Positions 1 to 7,300 are shown, counted from the first letter of the stretch. The stretch: 8,979 nt of DNA from an uncultured Burkholderiales bacterium (GCA_903871865.1 CAIQIL010000547.1:1-8979), one strand, 5' to 3'. Made by a program: numbers and translations. The notes: generated by a model not told the origin, from the sequence alone.

Positions 1-639
1 CGCGTCGCCGATGCCGCGCTGCGCGAACGTGGTGGTGGCGGCCCGGCCGCCGCCGTCGAAGACCGGGACGTTGGCGAACATGCGGGTGACGAGTTCGCGC
101 GCCTGGGCGGGCGTGCCGCCGGCCTTGACCACGCTGCCCCAGGCGGCCAGGTAGGTGTAGCGGCCGTTGCCCGAGGTCTTGGGGTTGGGGATGACGACCG
201 AGATGCCGGGCTTGGCCAGGTCGGCCCAGTCCTTGATCTGCTTGGGGTTGCCCTTGCGCACCAGGATGACGGTGACGGACGTGGTCGGGGCGCTGTTGTT
301 GGGCAGGCGCTTGGCCCAGTCGGCGGGCACGAGGCCACCGCGCTCGGCCAGGATGTCGATGTCGCTGGCCTGGTTCATGGTGATGACGTCGGCGGCCAGA
401 CCGGCCACGACGCTGCCCGCTTGCTTGCTGGAGCCACCGTGCGACTGGTTGAGCGTCAGCGTCTCGCCGGTGGTCTGCTTCCAGTGCTTGGCAAACGCCT
501 GGTTGTAGTCCTTGTAGAACTCGCGGGTGACGTCGTAGCTGACGTTCAGCAAGGTCGTGTCAGCGTGGGCCGTGGCGGCGCCCAGGGCCAAGGTGGCGGC
601 GACGAGCGCTGCGAACGGCTTCTTCCAGAAAAACAGCAT
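1..639 (-). CDS. sbp: Sulfate ABC transporter periplasmic substrate-binding protein (partial, C-terminus beyond the left edge)
   Basis: This is the periplasmic protein that captures sulfate (possibly thiosulfate) and delivers it to a CysTWA-type ABC importer. The first 213 codons are present and the reading frame is still open at base 1. The family usually has about 330-345 residues, so roughly a third is missing. Residues 1-26 form a Sec signal peptide: KK, a hydrophobic core, then AHA before the predicted cut at D27. Family motifs seen are NVSYDVTREFY (32-42), SHGGSSKQ (66-73), RLPNNSAP (111-118), RKGNPKQIKDW (128-138) and NPKTSGNGRYTYLAAWG (152-168). Several of these resemble CysP as much as Sbp, so the choice of symbol is uncertain. 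The ATG at 637-639 is preceded by GAAAGGG eight bases upstream. The permease and ATPase genes would be expected beyond the left edge. Confidence 0.95.
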   Translation of the reverse strand, partial: MLFFWKKPFAALVAATLALGAATAHADTTLLNVSYDVTREFYKDYNQAFAKHWKQTTGETLTLNQSHGGSSKQAGSVVAGLAADVITMNQASDIDILAERGGLVPADWAKRLPNNSAPTTSVTVILVRKGNPKQIKDWADLAKPGISVVIPNPKTSGNGRYTYLAAWGSVVKAGGTPAQARELVTRMFANVPVFDGGGRAATTTFAQRGIGDA

Positions 640-653
640 GACCAAACCCTTTC

Positions 654-674
654 AACATGCGAAGACCGCATGTT
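654..674 (-). promoter_or_regulatory. Perfect 8-bp inverted repeat just upstream of the sbp ribosome binding site
   Basis: The arms AACATGCG (654-661) and CGCATGTT (667-674) are perfect complements around a 5-nt centre. The repeat ends a few bases before the GAAAGGG ribosome binding site of sbp. In mRNA it would form a stem-loop next to that site. In DNA it could equally be an operator over the -10/start region. No T-tract follows on the minus strand, so it does not look like an intrinsic terminator of the SDR gene. Confidence 0.5.
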
Positions 675-701
675 AGAGGGGGTGGATCATGCTGAGAACA
701 A
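672..701 (-). promoter_or_regulatory. Candidate sigma-70 promoter for sbp
   Basis: On the minus strand a weak -35 (TTGTTC, complement of 696-701) and a fair -10 (TCTAAC, complement of 672-677) are separated by 18 bases. The -35 lies inside the palindrome at 696-711, and the start point would fall inside the hairpin at 654-674. The -35 matches the consensus poorly, so this is tentative. An activated promoter, as is usual for sulfur-starvation genes, would tolerate that. Confidence 0.25.
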
Positions 702-711
702 CCGTTTGTTC
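696..711. promoter_or_regulatory. 16-bp operator-like palindrome (GAACAA-CCGT-TTGTTC)
   Basis: The arms GAACAA and TTGTTC are perfect 6-bp inverted repeats around a 4-bp centre, with 7 of 8 symmetric pairs matching overall. The site lies in the 99-bp spacer upstream of sbp and overlaps the candidate -35. That position fits a transcription-factor site. CysB or a related LysR regulator is the obvious candidate for a sulfate gene, but the sequence does not identify the protein. Confidence 0.4.
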
Positions 712-738
712 ACTTGCTTATGCGGAAAAAGTACAAGC

Positions 739-1656
739 TCAGGCGCGGCGCGTGCCAAGCACCGTCTGCACTTCGCGCATCGACTGTTCCATGCCGCTGC
801 CGGGCACGGTGCTGTCGGCGCGGTCGCTGATGCGCGGCCAGGCCGCGGCCAGCCGCTCGGGGGCGTCCGCGCCCGTGCCGATGTGCACCGGGGCGGTCAG
901 GCTGACGTGTGAGGCCGCGAACACACCCGCCCCGGCATTGAGGATGGCGCGGGTGGGCGCCTCGTCGCTGACCAGGAAGAGCAAACCGGGCGAGACGCTC
1001 TCGGGCGTCAGCACCGCCAGCACCTCGGGCGGCAAGATGCCCTGCGTCATGGCCGTGGCCGCCGTGGGCGCCAGGCAGTTGACGCGCACATTGGCTTTCT
1101 CGCCTTCCAGCGCCAGGGTCTGCATCAGGCCGACCAGGGCCATCTTGGCGGCGCCATAGTTGGATTGGCCGAAATTGCCGAACAGACCGGACGAGGAGGT
1201 GGTGAAGACGATGCGGCCGTGTTGCTGCGCGCGCATGGTCTCCCAGCCGGCCTTGGTGCAGACGACGGCGCCCATCAGGTGCACATCGACCACGAGGCGG
1301 AAATCCTCCAGCGTCATCTTGGCAAAGCTCTTGTCGCGCAGGATGCCGGCGTTGTTGACCAGGATGTCGATGCGGCCCCAGGTGGCCAGGGTCTGCGCGA
1401 CCATGGCCTGCACGGCGGCCTCGTCGGTGACGGAACCGGCCGCGGCGATGGCCTGGCCACCGGCGGCGCGGATCTCGGCCACCACCGCCTCGGCGGGCGC
1501 CAGGTTCAGGTCGTTGACGACGACCTGGGCGCCGCGCGACGCCAGCAGGTGCGCATGGGCGCGGCCCAGGCCGGCGCCCGCGCCGGTGACGATGGCCACG
1601 CGGCCGTCAAGGCGCAGGGAGGCGCCGGAACCCAAGGAGTCAGTGGAAGCGTTCAT
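739..1656 (-). CDS. SDR-family dehydrogenase of the MFE-2 / 17-beta-HSD4 (3-hydroxyacyl-CoA dehydrogenase) type
   Basis: This is a probable cytosolic NAD(P)-dependent 3-hydroxyacyl-CoA or related alcohol dehydrogenase. The Rossmann fold starts with TGAGAGLG (24-31). D49 ends the second strand, which favours NAD over NADP. NNAG follows at 101-104. The catalytic residues are S154, Y167 and K171 (YGAAK). The stretches GILRDKSFAKM and FGNFGQSNYGAAK, and the VHLMG segment where classical SDRs have Asn, are typical of the dehydrogenase half of peroxisomal multifunctional enzyme type 2. That domain is usually about 250-300 residues and is often fused to hydratase or SCP2 domains; here it stands alone at 305. 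The last ~50 residues show no domain I recognise. The gene is divergent from the PF10118-type gene. No clear Shine-Dalgarno precedes the ATG. The true substrate is not shown by the sequence. Confidence 0.9.
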   Translation of the reverse strand: MNASTDSLGSGASLRLDGRVAIVTGAGAGLGRAHAHLLASRGAQVVVNDLNLAPAEAVVAEIRAAGGQAIAAAGSVTDEAAVQAMVAQTLATWGRIDILVNNAGILRDKSFAKMTLEDFRLVVDVHLMGAVVCTKAGWETMRAQQHGRIVFTTSSSGLFGNFGQSNYGAAKMALVGLMQTLALEGEKANVRVNCLAPTAATAMTQGILPPEVLAVLTPESVSPGLLFLVSDEAPTRAILNAGAGVFAASHVSLTAPVHIGTGADAPERLAAAWPRISDRADSTVPGSGMEQSMREVQTVLGTRRA

Positions 1657-1718
1657 GGTGTGGAAGGCAATGCGGTGAAGCTGGCACAGCGCACATCATG
1701 CGACAAGGTTGACGCAAG

Positions 1719-1747
1719 GGTAAACCCGATCGTCCCAAACGCGTCAA
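1719..1747 (-). promoter_or_regulatory. Candidate promoter for the SDR gene
   Basis: On the minus strand TTGACG (complement of 1742-1747, five of six to the -35 consensus) is followed after 17 bases by a poor -10, TTTACC (complement of 1719-1724). The predicted start point lies near 1712, inside another TTGACG copy at 1709-1714. It would give a leader of about 55 nt before the SDR start codon. Confidence 0.3.
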
Positions 1748-1794
1748 GGTGGCGTCGGGGCCCTGGGTGTCGCGCACGATGCCTGTCTGTCGCG

Positions 1795-1810
1795 TTGACG
1801 TGCACGTCAA
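1795..1810. promoter_or_regulatory. Perfect 16-bp palindrome, probable operator between the SDR and hydrolase genes
   Basis: TTGACGTGCACGTCAA is identical to its own reverse complement over all 16 bases. It lies in the divergent intergenic region, about 90 bp upstream of the hydrolase start codon. A fair -10 (TACACT, 1826-1831) follows, so a bound regulator would cover the -35 zone of the hydrolase promoter. The same half-site TTGACG recurs at 1709-1714 and, inverted, at 1742-1747. From memory, the arms resemble the operator described for MerR-type LiuR regulators of acyl-CoA and branched-chain degradation genes; this is an unverified comparison. Confidence 0.55.
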
Positions 1811-1901
1811 GCGTGTCGTGATTTCTACACTGCACCTGAGCGACCCATCAGAGGCCCATCACCGGCCCACCCGCATCGGCTGTACCGCAGGAGACAAACC
1901 C

Positions 1902-2786
1902 ATGAGCACCCGACAGACCCCCGTGAGCCCGAACCCGATCGTGCCCCGCACCGACCTGGACTTCGAGATCACCGAGCAAACGCCCCGCTGGTGGTACGGC
2001 AACGACGCCTTCAAGACCCGCCTGTTCGACGGCATGCAGGCCGCCTTCCCCGATGGCGAGCGCTACTTCTGCACCAGCGTGCGCGCCTTCCGTCCCCAGA
2101 TCACCGACGCCAAGATGGCCGATGACGTGAAGAACTTCATCCGCCAAGAGGCCCAGCACGGCATGACGCACACCGACTTCAACGACCTGCTGCGCAAGCA
2201 GGGCCTGGACGTCGACGGCATCCTGCACGAGGCCAAGGACCTGTTCGACAAGTACACGAAGAACTACTCGGCCGAGTACAACCTGGCCCTGACCGCCGCC
2301 TTCGAGCACTTCACGGCCATGATGGCCCAGATGCTGTTCGAGACCAAGGACGTGATGGCCCCCGCCGACCCGAACGTGCGCGCGATGTGGGCCTGGCATG
2401 CCATCGAAGAGATGGAGCACAAGGCCGTGGCCTTCGACGTGATGCAGCAGGTGGCCAAGGTCGGCTACGTGATGCGCTGCGTGGCCATGACCCACGCGCT
2501 CTACAAGGTCGTGGTGGACAGCATGCGCCTGACCAACCGCCTGCTCAAGGGCGATGGCTTCAGCTGGCGCCAACGCATGGTGATGTCGCTCAAGGGCGCC
2601 TGGTGGCTGTACGGCCGCGGTGGCATCTTCGCGCGCAACACCGCCAACCTGCTGGCCTACTACAAGCCCGGCTTCCATCCCTGGGAGCACAAGGCCATCC
2701 ACAGCTACCCGGTGTGGGTCAAAACCTATGAAGAGACCGGCAACCCCATGCAGGCCGGCGCTGCGCTCTTTCAGGCTGCCTACTGA
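1902..2786 (+). CDS. Predicted metal-dependent hydrolase, COG3687/PF10118 family
   Basis: This 294-residue protein belongs to a family annotated as predicted metal-dependent hydrolases; its substrate is not known to me. The core is helical and ferritin-like with acidic/histidine pairs suited to a di-metal site: [10 protein letters not shown] (E83, H86, H90), FEH (E135, H136) and [16 protein letters not shown] (H166, E169, E172, H173). The family signature [13 protein letters not shown] is at 49-61. A hydrophobic stretch near 185-207 could be a membrane-facing helix. I chose the ATG at 1902 because CAGGAG lies 8 bases before it. An in-frame ATG at 1749 would add 51 residues across the operator region and has no family match. 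The gene is divergent from an acyl-type dehydrogenase, which suggests lipid or steroid-like metabolism, but that is inference. It ends at a strong terminator. Confidence 0.85.
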   Translation: MSTRQTPVSPNPIVPRTDLDFEITEQTPRWWYGNDAFKTRLFDGMQAAFPDGERYFCTSVRAFRPQITDAKMADDVKNFIRQEAQHGMTHTDFNDLLRKQGLDVDGILHEAKDLFDKYTKNYSAEYNLALTAAFEHFTAMMAQMLFETKDVMAPADPNVRAMWAWHAIEEMEHKAVAFDVMQQVAKVGYVMRCVAMTHALYKVVVDSMRLTNRLLKGDGFSWRQRMVMSLKGAWWLYGRGGIFARNTANLLAYYKPGFHPWEHKAIHSYPVWVKTYEETGNPMQAGAALFQAAY

Positions 2787-2802
2787 GGCGCATCGCTGCG
2801 CC
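2787..2802 (+). other. Short hairpin directly after the hydrolase stop codon
   Basis: GGCGCA and TGCGCC form a perfect 6-bp stem around a TCGC loop, starting at the base after the TGA. No T-run follows, so it is not a terminator by itself. It may protect the mRNA 3' end upstream of the true terminator at 2841-2866. Confidence 0.35.
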
Positions 2803-2840
2803 ACATGGTCGCCGTGCCACACGTTGCGTTCAGTGCATCG

Positions 2841-2866
2841 AAGCCGTCCCTCGGGGCGGCTTTTTT
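2841..2866 (+). terminator. Rho-independent terminator of the hydrolase gene
   Basis: GCCGTCC (2843-2849) pairs with GGGCGGC (2854-2860), with one G-T wobble and a CTCG loop. Six T residues follow immediately (2861-2866). Two A residues before the stem can pair with the first Ts. It separates the hydrolase transcript from the MarR gene downstream. Confidence 0.9.
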
Positions 2867-2950
2867 CATGGCGCTTTGCCCATGCGACAAGCTCTTGGGG
2901 ATGGTCGCCAGGCGCCGCACTGCCTAGACTGTCGCCATGGCCCTTTGCCC
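2867..2950 (+). repeat. 15-bp direct repeat (one mismatch) flanking the MarR promoter region
   Basis: CATGGCGCTTTGCCC (2867-2881) and CATGGCCCTTTGCCC (2936-2950) differ at one base, and their start points are 69 bp apart. Between them lies the likely promoter zone of the MarR gene, including a -10-like TAGACT at 2925-2930 with no convincing -35. The repeats could be paired binding sites or a small duplication. Confidence 0.4.
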
Positions 2951-2973
2951 TGCCCTCACCCGCTGTTTTGCCC

Positions 2974-3441
2974 ATGCATGACCCTGTCCCGTTCGTCGCC
3001 AAAGTCCCGGGCATCGACTACGGCATCCTGGATTCGCTCTTGGGCTACGCGGTGCGCCGCGCCCAGATCCGCCTCTACGAAGATTTCATCCCCTCGCTGG
3101 CGCACTGGGGCATCACGCCGCCGCGCTTCTCGGCCATGGTCATCGTCTCGCGCAACCCGGGGCTCAAGCTGACGCAGCTGGCGCGCATCATGGGCATCGC
3201 ACGCTCGGGCTCGGTGAGCCTGGTGGATGCCATCGAAGCGCTGGGCTACATCCAGCGCCTGCCCATGCCTGGCGACCGCCGCGCTTTCGGCCTGGCCCTG
3301 ACGGCCAAGGGCGAGGCGGACTTGATCACCATCAGCGCGGCCGTGCAAGCGCACGATGCCCGCATGGCGCAGGCGCTCACGCCCGAAGAGCACACCGTGC
3401 TGCGCGGCCTGTTGGCGCGCCTGAGCGAAGCGCAGCCCTGA
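2974..3441 (+). CDS. MarR-family transcriptional regulator
   Basis: This is a 155-residue winged helix-turn-helix regulator of the MarR type, the usual length for the family. Such proteins bind DNA as dimers and commonly repress themselves and neighbouring genes until a small ligand binds. The helix-turn-helix spans about 65-93 (LTQLARIMGIARSGSVSLVD and onwards). The wing carries the family signature DRRAFGLALTAKG at 101-113. N- and C-terminal helices (about 15-45 and 115-153) would form the dimer interface. The ATG at 2974 fits the family's N-terminus, but its ribosome binding site is weak. The reading frame is open upstream without a matching domain. The gene has its own transcript after the terminator at 2841-2866. 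Its targets are not evident. The hydrolase/SDR divergent region and the secreted operon are the nearest candidates. Confidence 0.88.
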   Translation: MHDPVPFVAKVPGIDYGILDSLLGYAVRRAQIRLYEDFIPSLAHWGITPPRFSAMVIVSRNPGLKLTQLARIMGIARSGSVSLVDAIEALGYIQRLPMPGDRRAFGLALTAKGEADLITISAAVQAHDARMAQALTPEEHTVLRGLLARLSEAQP

Positions 3442-3445
3442 TCGC

Positions 3446-4306
3446 TCAACAGCCTGTGGCCGACGAGTTGACCGCCGTGCAAGCCGCGGCCTGGCCACCG
3501 TTGCTGCCTGGGCAGCTCCAGTTCCACGCATTGCCACCGTCCGTCACCGAGGGCGTGCTGCCATCGGTGCACAAGCCCACCGCCGGCGCGCGGGGGAAGG
3601 TCAGGCCCTGGGCCGTCCCGCAGCTGCCATTGACCGCCGGACCGGCGGCCGAGACCGTGCCCGAGACCTCCAGGTCAGACGCCGTGGTGTTGGCCACGTC
3701 GTAGAGGTACCAGGTGCCGCCCGCGCCCGAAGCGGCGTAGTTCACGACGCGGAAAGTGACCGTGGTGCCCGCCGGCACGTTCTGCAGCGCGGCCACGCCG
3801 CTCAGGTCGATGGCCGCCACCGAGGCGCCCGCCGAGGCCGTGCTGCTGAAGCTCAACGCGGCCGCATCGACAAAGGCCGCGCCGCCGATCTGGTACTGCA
3901 GCACGCCGCTGGTGGGGCCGGTGCTGGAGCGGCGGTAGTCGAAGCGGCTGATGCCGCTGATGGACACCTTGTAGCCCGCGCTGGCCGCCACCGTGAAGGT
4001 GAACACATCGCCCGCGGTGACGGCGGCCGCGGCCGAGGCCGTGGCCCAGTCCGTGCCGCCCCAGCCACGCGCAGCGGCCGTGCCGGTGGTGCCCACGCCG
4101 CTGCCGCGGGTCAGGCCACCCACTGTCAGGTTGGGCGAGGTCGTGGTGGCCGCCAGCGGCGAGGCACCGAAGGCGTTGGTGCCGCCCACCAGGCTGTGGA
4201 CATCCCAGCCGGCCAGCACGGCGGCTTCGACCGGGGACAGCACGGCCATCCAGGCGGCCACGGCCAGGGTGGCGCAGCGCAGGCGAGAGAGGGGGAAGGA
4301 GGTCAT
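3446..4306 (-). CDS. Secreted beta-rich protein with a C-terminal cysteine module, partner gene of the S53 protease
   Basis: I cannot assign a function. From the chosen start the protein has 286 residues. Residues 1-28 are a signal peptide (charged RLR, hydrophobic core, cut after VEA). Residues 30-220 form a Gly/Ala/Ser/Thr-rich predicted beta-sandwich (GLTRGSGVG, YRRSSTGPTSG, LQNVPAGTTVTFRVVNY). I recall this domain type in other secreted PEP-CTERM-like and nuclease-associated proteins. Residues 223-278 form a small module with C229, C246, C265 and C276 (NGSCG, GLC, WSCPGSNGG, CTA) that often sits before an IPTL-CTERM tail. Here the protein simply ends in ATGC, with no membrane helix. The start is unsure. 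ATG 4306 has a weak GAG site and suits the signal peptide. Alternatives are 4312, 4369 (AAGG site) and GTG 4399. It lies 79 nt after the protease stop, so co-transcription is likely. Confidence 0.75.
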   Translation of the reverse strand: MTSFPLSRLRCATLAVAAWMAVLSPVEAAVLAGWDVHSLVGGTNAFGASPLAATTTSPNLTVGGLTRGSGVGTTGTAAARGWGGTDWATASAAAAVTAGDVFTFTVAASAGYKVSISGISRFDYRRSSTGPTSGVLQYQIGGAAFVDAAALSFSSTASAGASVAAIDLSGVAALQNVPAGTTVTFRVVNYAASGAGGTWYLYDVANTTASDLEVSGTVSAAGPAVNGSCGTAQGLTFPRAPAVGLCTDGSTPSVTDGGNAWNWSCPGSNGGQAAACTAVNSSATGC

Positions 4307-4321
4307 GGACATCTCGGTCGA

Positions 4322-4357
4322 AACGACGGGCAGGGCGACAGGCAGATCAACAGGCAA
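4322..4357 (-). repeat. Three 12-bp direct repeats between the protease and the secreted-partner gene
   Basis: Read on the minus strand, TTGCCTGTTGAT, CTGCCTGTCGCC and CTGCCCGTCGTT lie head to tail with a period of 12 bases. In the frame of the downstream gene they encode LPVD-LPVA-LPVV. If translation began at 4369 or 4399, they would form an unusual hydrophobic N-terminal extension before the signal peptide. Otherwise they are an untranslated leader. Confidence 0.5.
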
Positions 4358-4385
4358 GGCAATGGTCATGGCAAGGGCCTTGGCA

Positions 4386-7300
4386 TCAAGCGCGGCCACG
4401 GCGCGCCACGCCCGCCAACAGCAGCAGGGCCGTCAGCAGGAAGGCCCACTCGGGCAAGGTCGGCACATCGCCATCGGAGGCCGTGCTCGCAGCCGTCACG
4501 GTGTGGGCGAAGGTGGCCGAAACGCTGCTGCGGTTGTTGGTGTCACCCGAATAGACGGCGGTGATGCTGTGCGTGCCCGCCGACAGCGCAGCGGTCGTGA
4601 AGGTGGCCTTGCCGGCGCTGACACTGACCACGCCCAGCGTGGCCGTGCCGTCCATGAAGGTCACCACGCCGGTGGGCGACAGGCCGTCGATGGTGGCGGT
4701 GAAGCTCACGCCCTGGCCCTGGGTGGAGCTGCCCTGCCCCGCCAGTGCGACGGTGGTGTTGGCCTGCGCCACGGTCACGGCGATGGCCGCCGAGGTGCTG
4801 GCCGCGTTGGCCGCGTCACCGCTGTACACCGCCGTGAGGCTGTGGTTGCCCACGGTCAAGGCGTTGGTCGAGAGGCTGGCCACGCCGCCGCTCAGGGCCA
4901 CCGGGCTGCCGAACGCCACGCCGCCGTCCATGAACTGCACCGTGCCGGTGGGCAGGTTGATGCCATCGCCCAAGACCGTCACGTTCAGGCTCAGCACCTG
5001 GCCTGCCACCACGCTGCTGGCCGAGGCGCTCAGGGCCGAGGTCGTGACGGCAGGCGGTGCCGCGACGGTGTGTGTCAGGGCCGCCGAGGTGCTGGGGGCG
5101 TTGTTGACGTCGCCCGAATACACCACGGTGATCTGGTGCACGCCCACGCCCAGCGCCGAGGTGCTGAAGGTGGTTGGGCAGGACACCAGCGGCACGGTGG
5201 CCAGCACGGTGTTGCCGTCCTTGAACTGCAGGCTGCCGCTGACCGACTTGCCGGTGAGCGAGGCGGTGAAGGTCACGCCCTGGCCCGGCAGCGTGCTGCT
5301 GACCGAGCTGCTCACGCTGACGGTCGAAGCCACCTGGGCCACGTCGTAGCTGAGGCTGGTGGAGGCGCTGGCCGCGTTGCTGCCGTCGCCCGAGTACACC
5401 GCCGAGATGCTGTGGTTGCCGGGCGCTAGGGCCGCCGTGGTCAGGCTGGCCACGCCGCCGCTCACGGTCACGGCACTGCCCAGGTTGGCGCTGCCGTCCT
5501 TGAACTGCACGGTGCCCGTGGGTGCCGCCGTGCCGCCGCCGGCCACGGTGGCCGTGAAGGTCACGCTCTGGTGGTAGGCGCCCGCCGCCGGGTTGGCCGC
5601 CAGGCTGGTCGTGCTGGCCGCCAAGGTCGCTGCCCACTGGTTGACCAGCACGCTGCCATCGACCGAGCCCAGGCCCGTGGCCTGGTTGTAGGTGGGCGTG
5701 ACCGCCCCCGGGGTGGCCGTGAAACCGGTGACGCCGGGCACGCTGTTGTTGCCACCCTGGACGGCGTGGAAGTAGCCCGGGCCACCGTTGGCCTGCAAGG
5801 CCGCCAGTTGGTAGAAGCGCGGGTTGGCATTGCCCTGGCGCGCACCGGCCTTGTGGTTGACCAGGGCCATCAGGCCGGCGAACGAGGGCGCCGCGGCCGA
5901 GGTGCCACCGAACACATAGCGGGTGCGGGTGCTGGTGGTGTTGTCGCTGGAATAGACGAGGTAGCCATCGTGCGAAGCTGCCGCCAGCGACACGTCAGGC
6001 ACATTGCGGCGGCCGTTGTTGGGCACGCCCACACCGGTCTGCCAAGAGGGCTGGGTGAACACCGTGCTGGCACCGCCGCCGCTGGACCACAAAGCCGAGC
6101 CCCCGCTGACGCTGCCGCTTTCGTTCCAGACCTTCTCGGGGATGTAGGACAGCGCCGAACCCAGGTTGGCCGCGTTCGTGGCCGACCAGTACTGCGAGGG
6201 GTTGGCCGTGTCGTCGAACTGGGTGCCGCCCACGCAGGTCGCCGACGGCGAGGTGCACAGGCCGTTGACGGCGCGGCCGCGCGTGGCGGTGGCCGCATCG
6301 CTGGCGTCGCAATCGGCCGCGCCGCTGTCGCCCGAAGACACGAACACCGACATGCCCTGCGCCGCCGCCTGCTGCCACAGGCCGTTGTAGAAGTTGGTGG
6401 CCGAGGTGCCGAGGTCGGCCTCGCACAGACCATAGCTCAGCGTGACGATGTCGGCCACGTTGTTGCTGACCGCGTACTGCGCCGACAGGTCGATGCCGTC
6501 GGTCGATGCGGTGGAGGCCGAGGTCACGAACTTGATGGTCGCGCCCGGGGCCACGGCACCGGCCCATTGCAGGTCCAGGTCGGACTCGCCCTCGTCGCCC
6601 GTCTGGCGGCCGGGGTCGACGCCGTTGAGGATGATTTGCGGCGGGTTGGCCGGCAGGCCCATGGCGCTGCGGAAGGTCGTCATGTCGCCCACGACGACGT
6701 TGGTGCGGCCCAGCACCGCGATGGACACGCCCGTGCCGTCGATGCCTTGCGCCACCAGCGCCTTGGTGTTGTAGATCGTGGCGAAGTCCGCCGCGGCCAT
6801 GGCGTGGCCACCGCTGCTGTCGGTGAAATTCGGGGCCGGCCGCACGTTGGCGTGCATGGGGCGGCTGCGGAAATCGTGCAGCGAGACCACGCCCGAGACC
6901 ACCGCCGACAGCGCGTCAGGGATGCTCGGATCGGCGGCGTTGGCGATGTGGTCCTTGCCATCGACACGGAACTGGCGCATGTCGGTGCGGAAGGCCTTGC
7001 GGATGTGCTGCACCGCGCCGCTGAAGACGATGCTGCGGCGGCCTTGCGGCACCTCATCGACCGTGAAACCTTGCGACTGCAGCCACTGCGTGACCTTGGC
7101 CAGGTCGGCATCCGACACACCGAACTGCCGCTCGTACTCGGCCGGGGTCAGCCACTGGCCGTAAAAAGGCGAAGTCGGGTCGCGGCGCGAGGCCATGAAG
7201 GCCTCCAGGGCGCGCTGCTGCTCGGCATCGGGCGACAGCGTCAGGATCATGCGGCGCACGACCATCGCGTCGTCGGCACGGCCCCGGTCTTCGGCCCGGT

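Noticed and set aside
1653..1835. 60-codon minus-strand frame overlapping the SDR start
   Set aside because: It spans the operator region, has no ribosome binding site and no similarity to anything I recognise.
1749..1901. N-terminal extension of the hydrolase to an upstream ATG
   Set aside because: It would translate the 16-bp palindrome and promoter zone and has no ribosome binding site, whereas ATG 1902 has CAGGAG at good spacing.
1848..3014. 388-codon open frame on the minus strand
   Set aside because: It is antisense to the PF10118-type gene and runs across a strong terminator. The composition is dominated by Gly, His, Val and Leu with no known family.
3441..3446. Bidirectional terminator between the MarR and secreted-protein genes
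   Set aside because: Only 4 nt lie between the two stop codons, and I see no hairpin with a T-run on either strand there.
3993..5429. 478-codon open frame on the plus strand
   Set aside because: It is antisense across the secreted protein and the Ig-like repeats, low in complexity and without any domain; a by-product of high GC.
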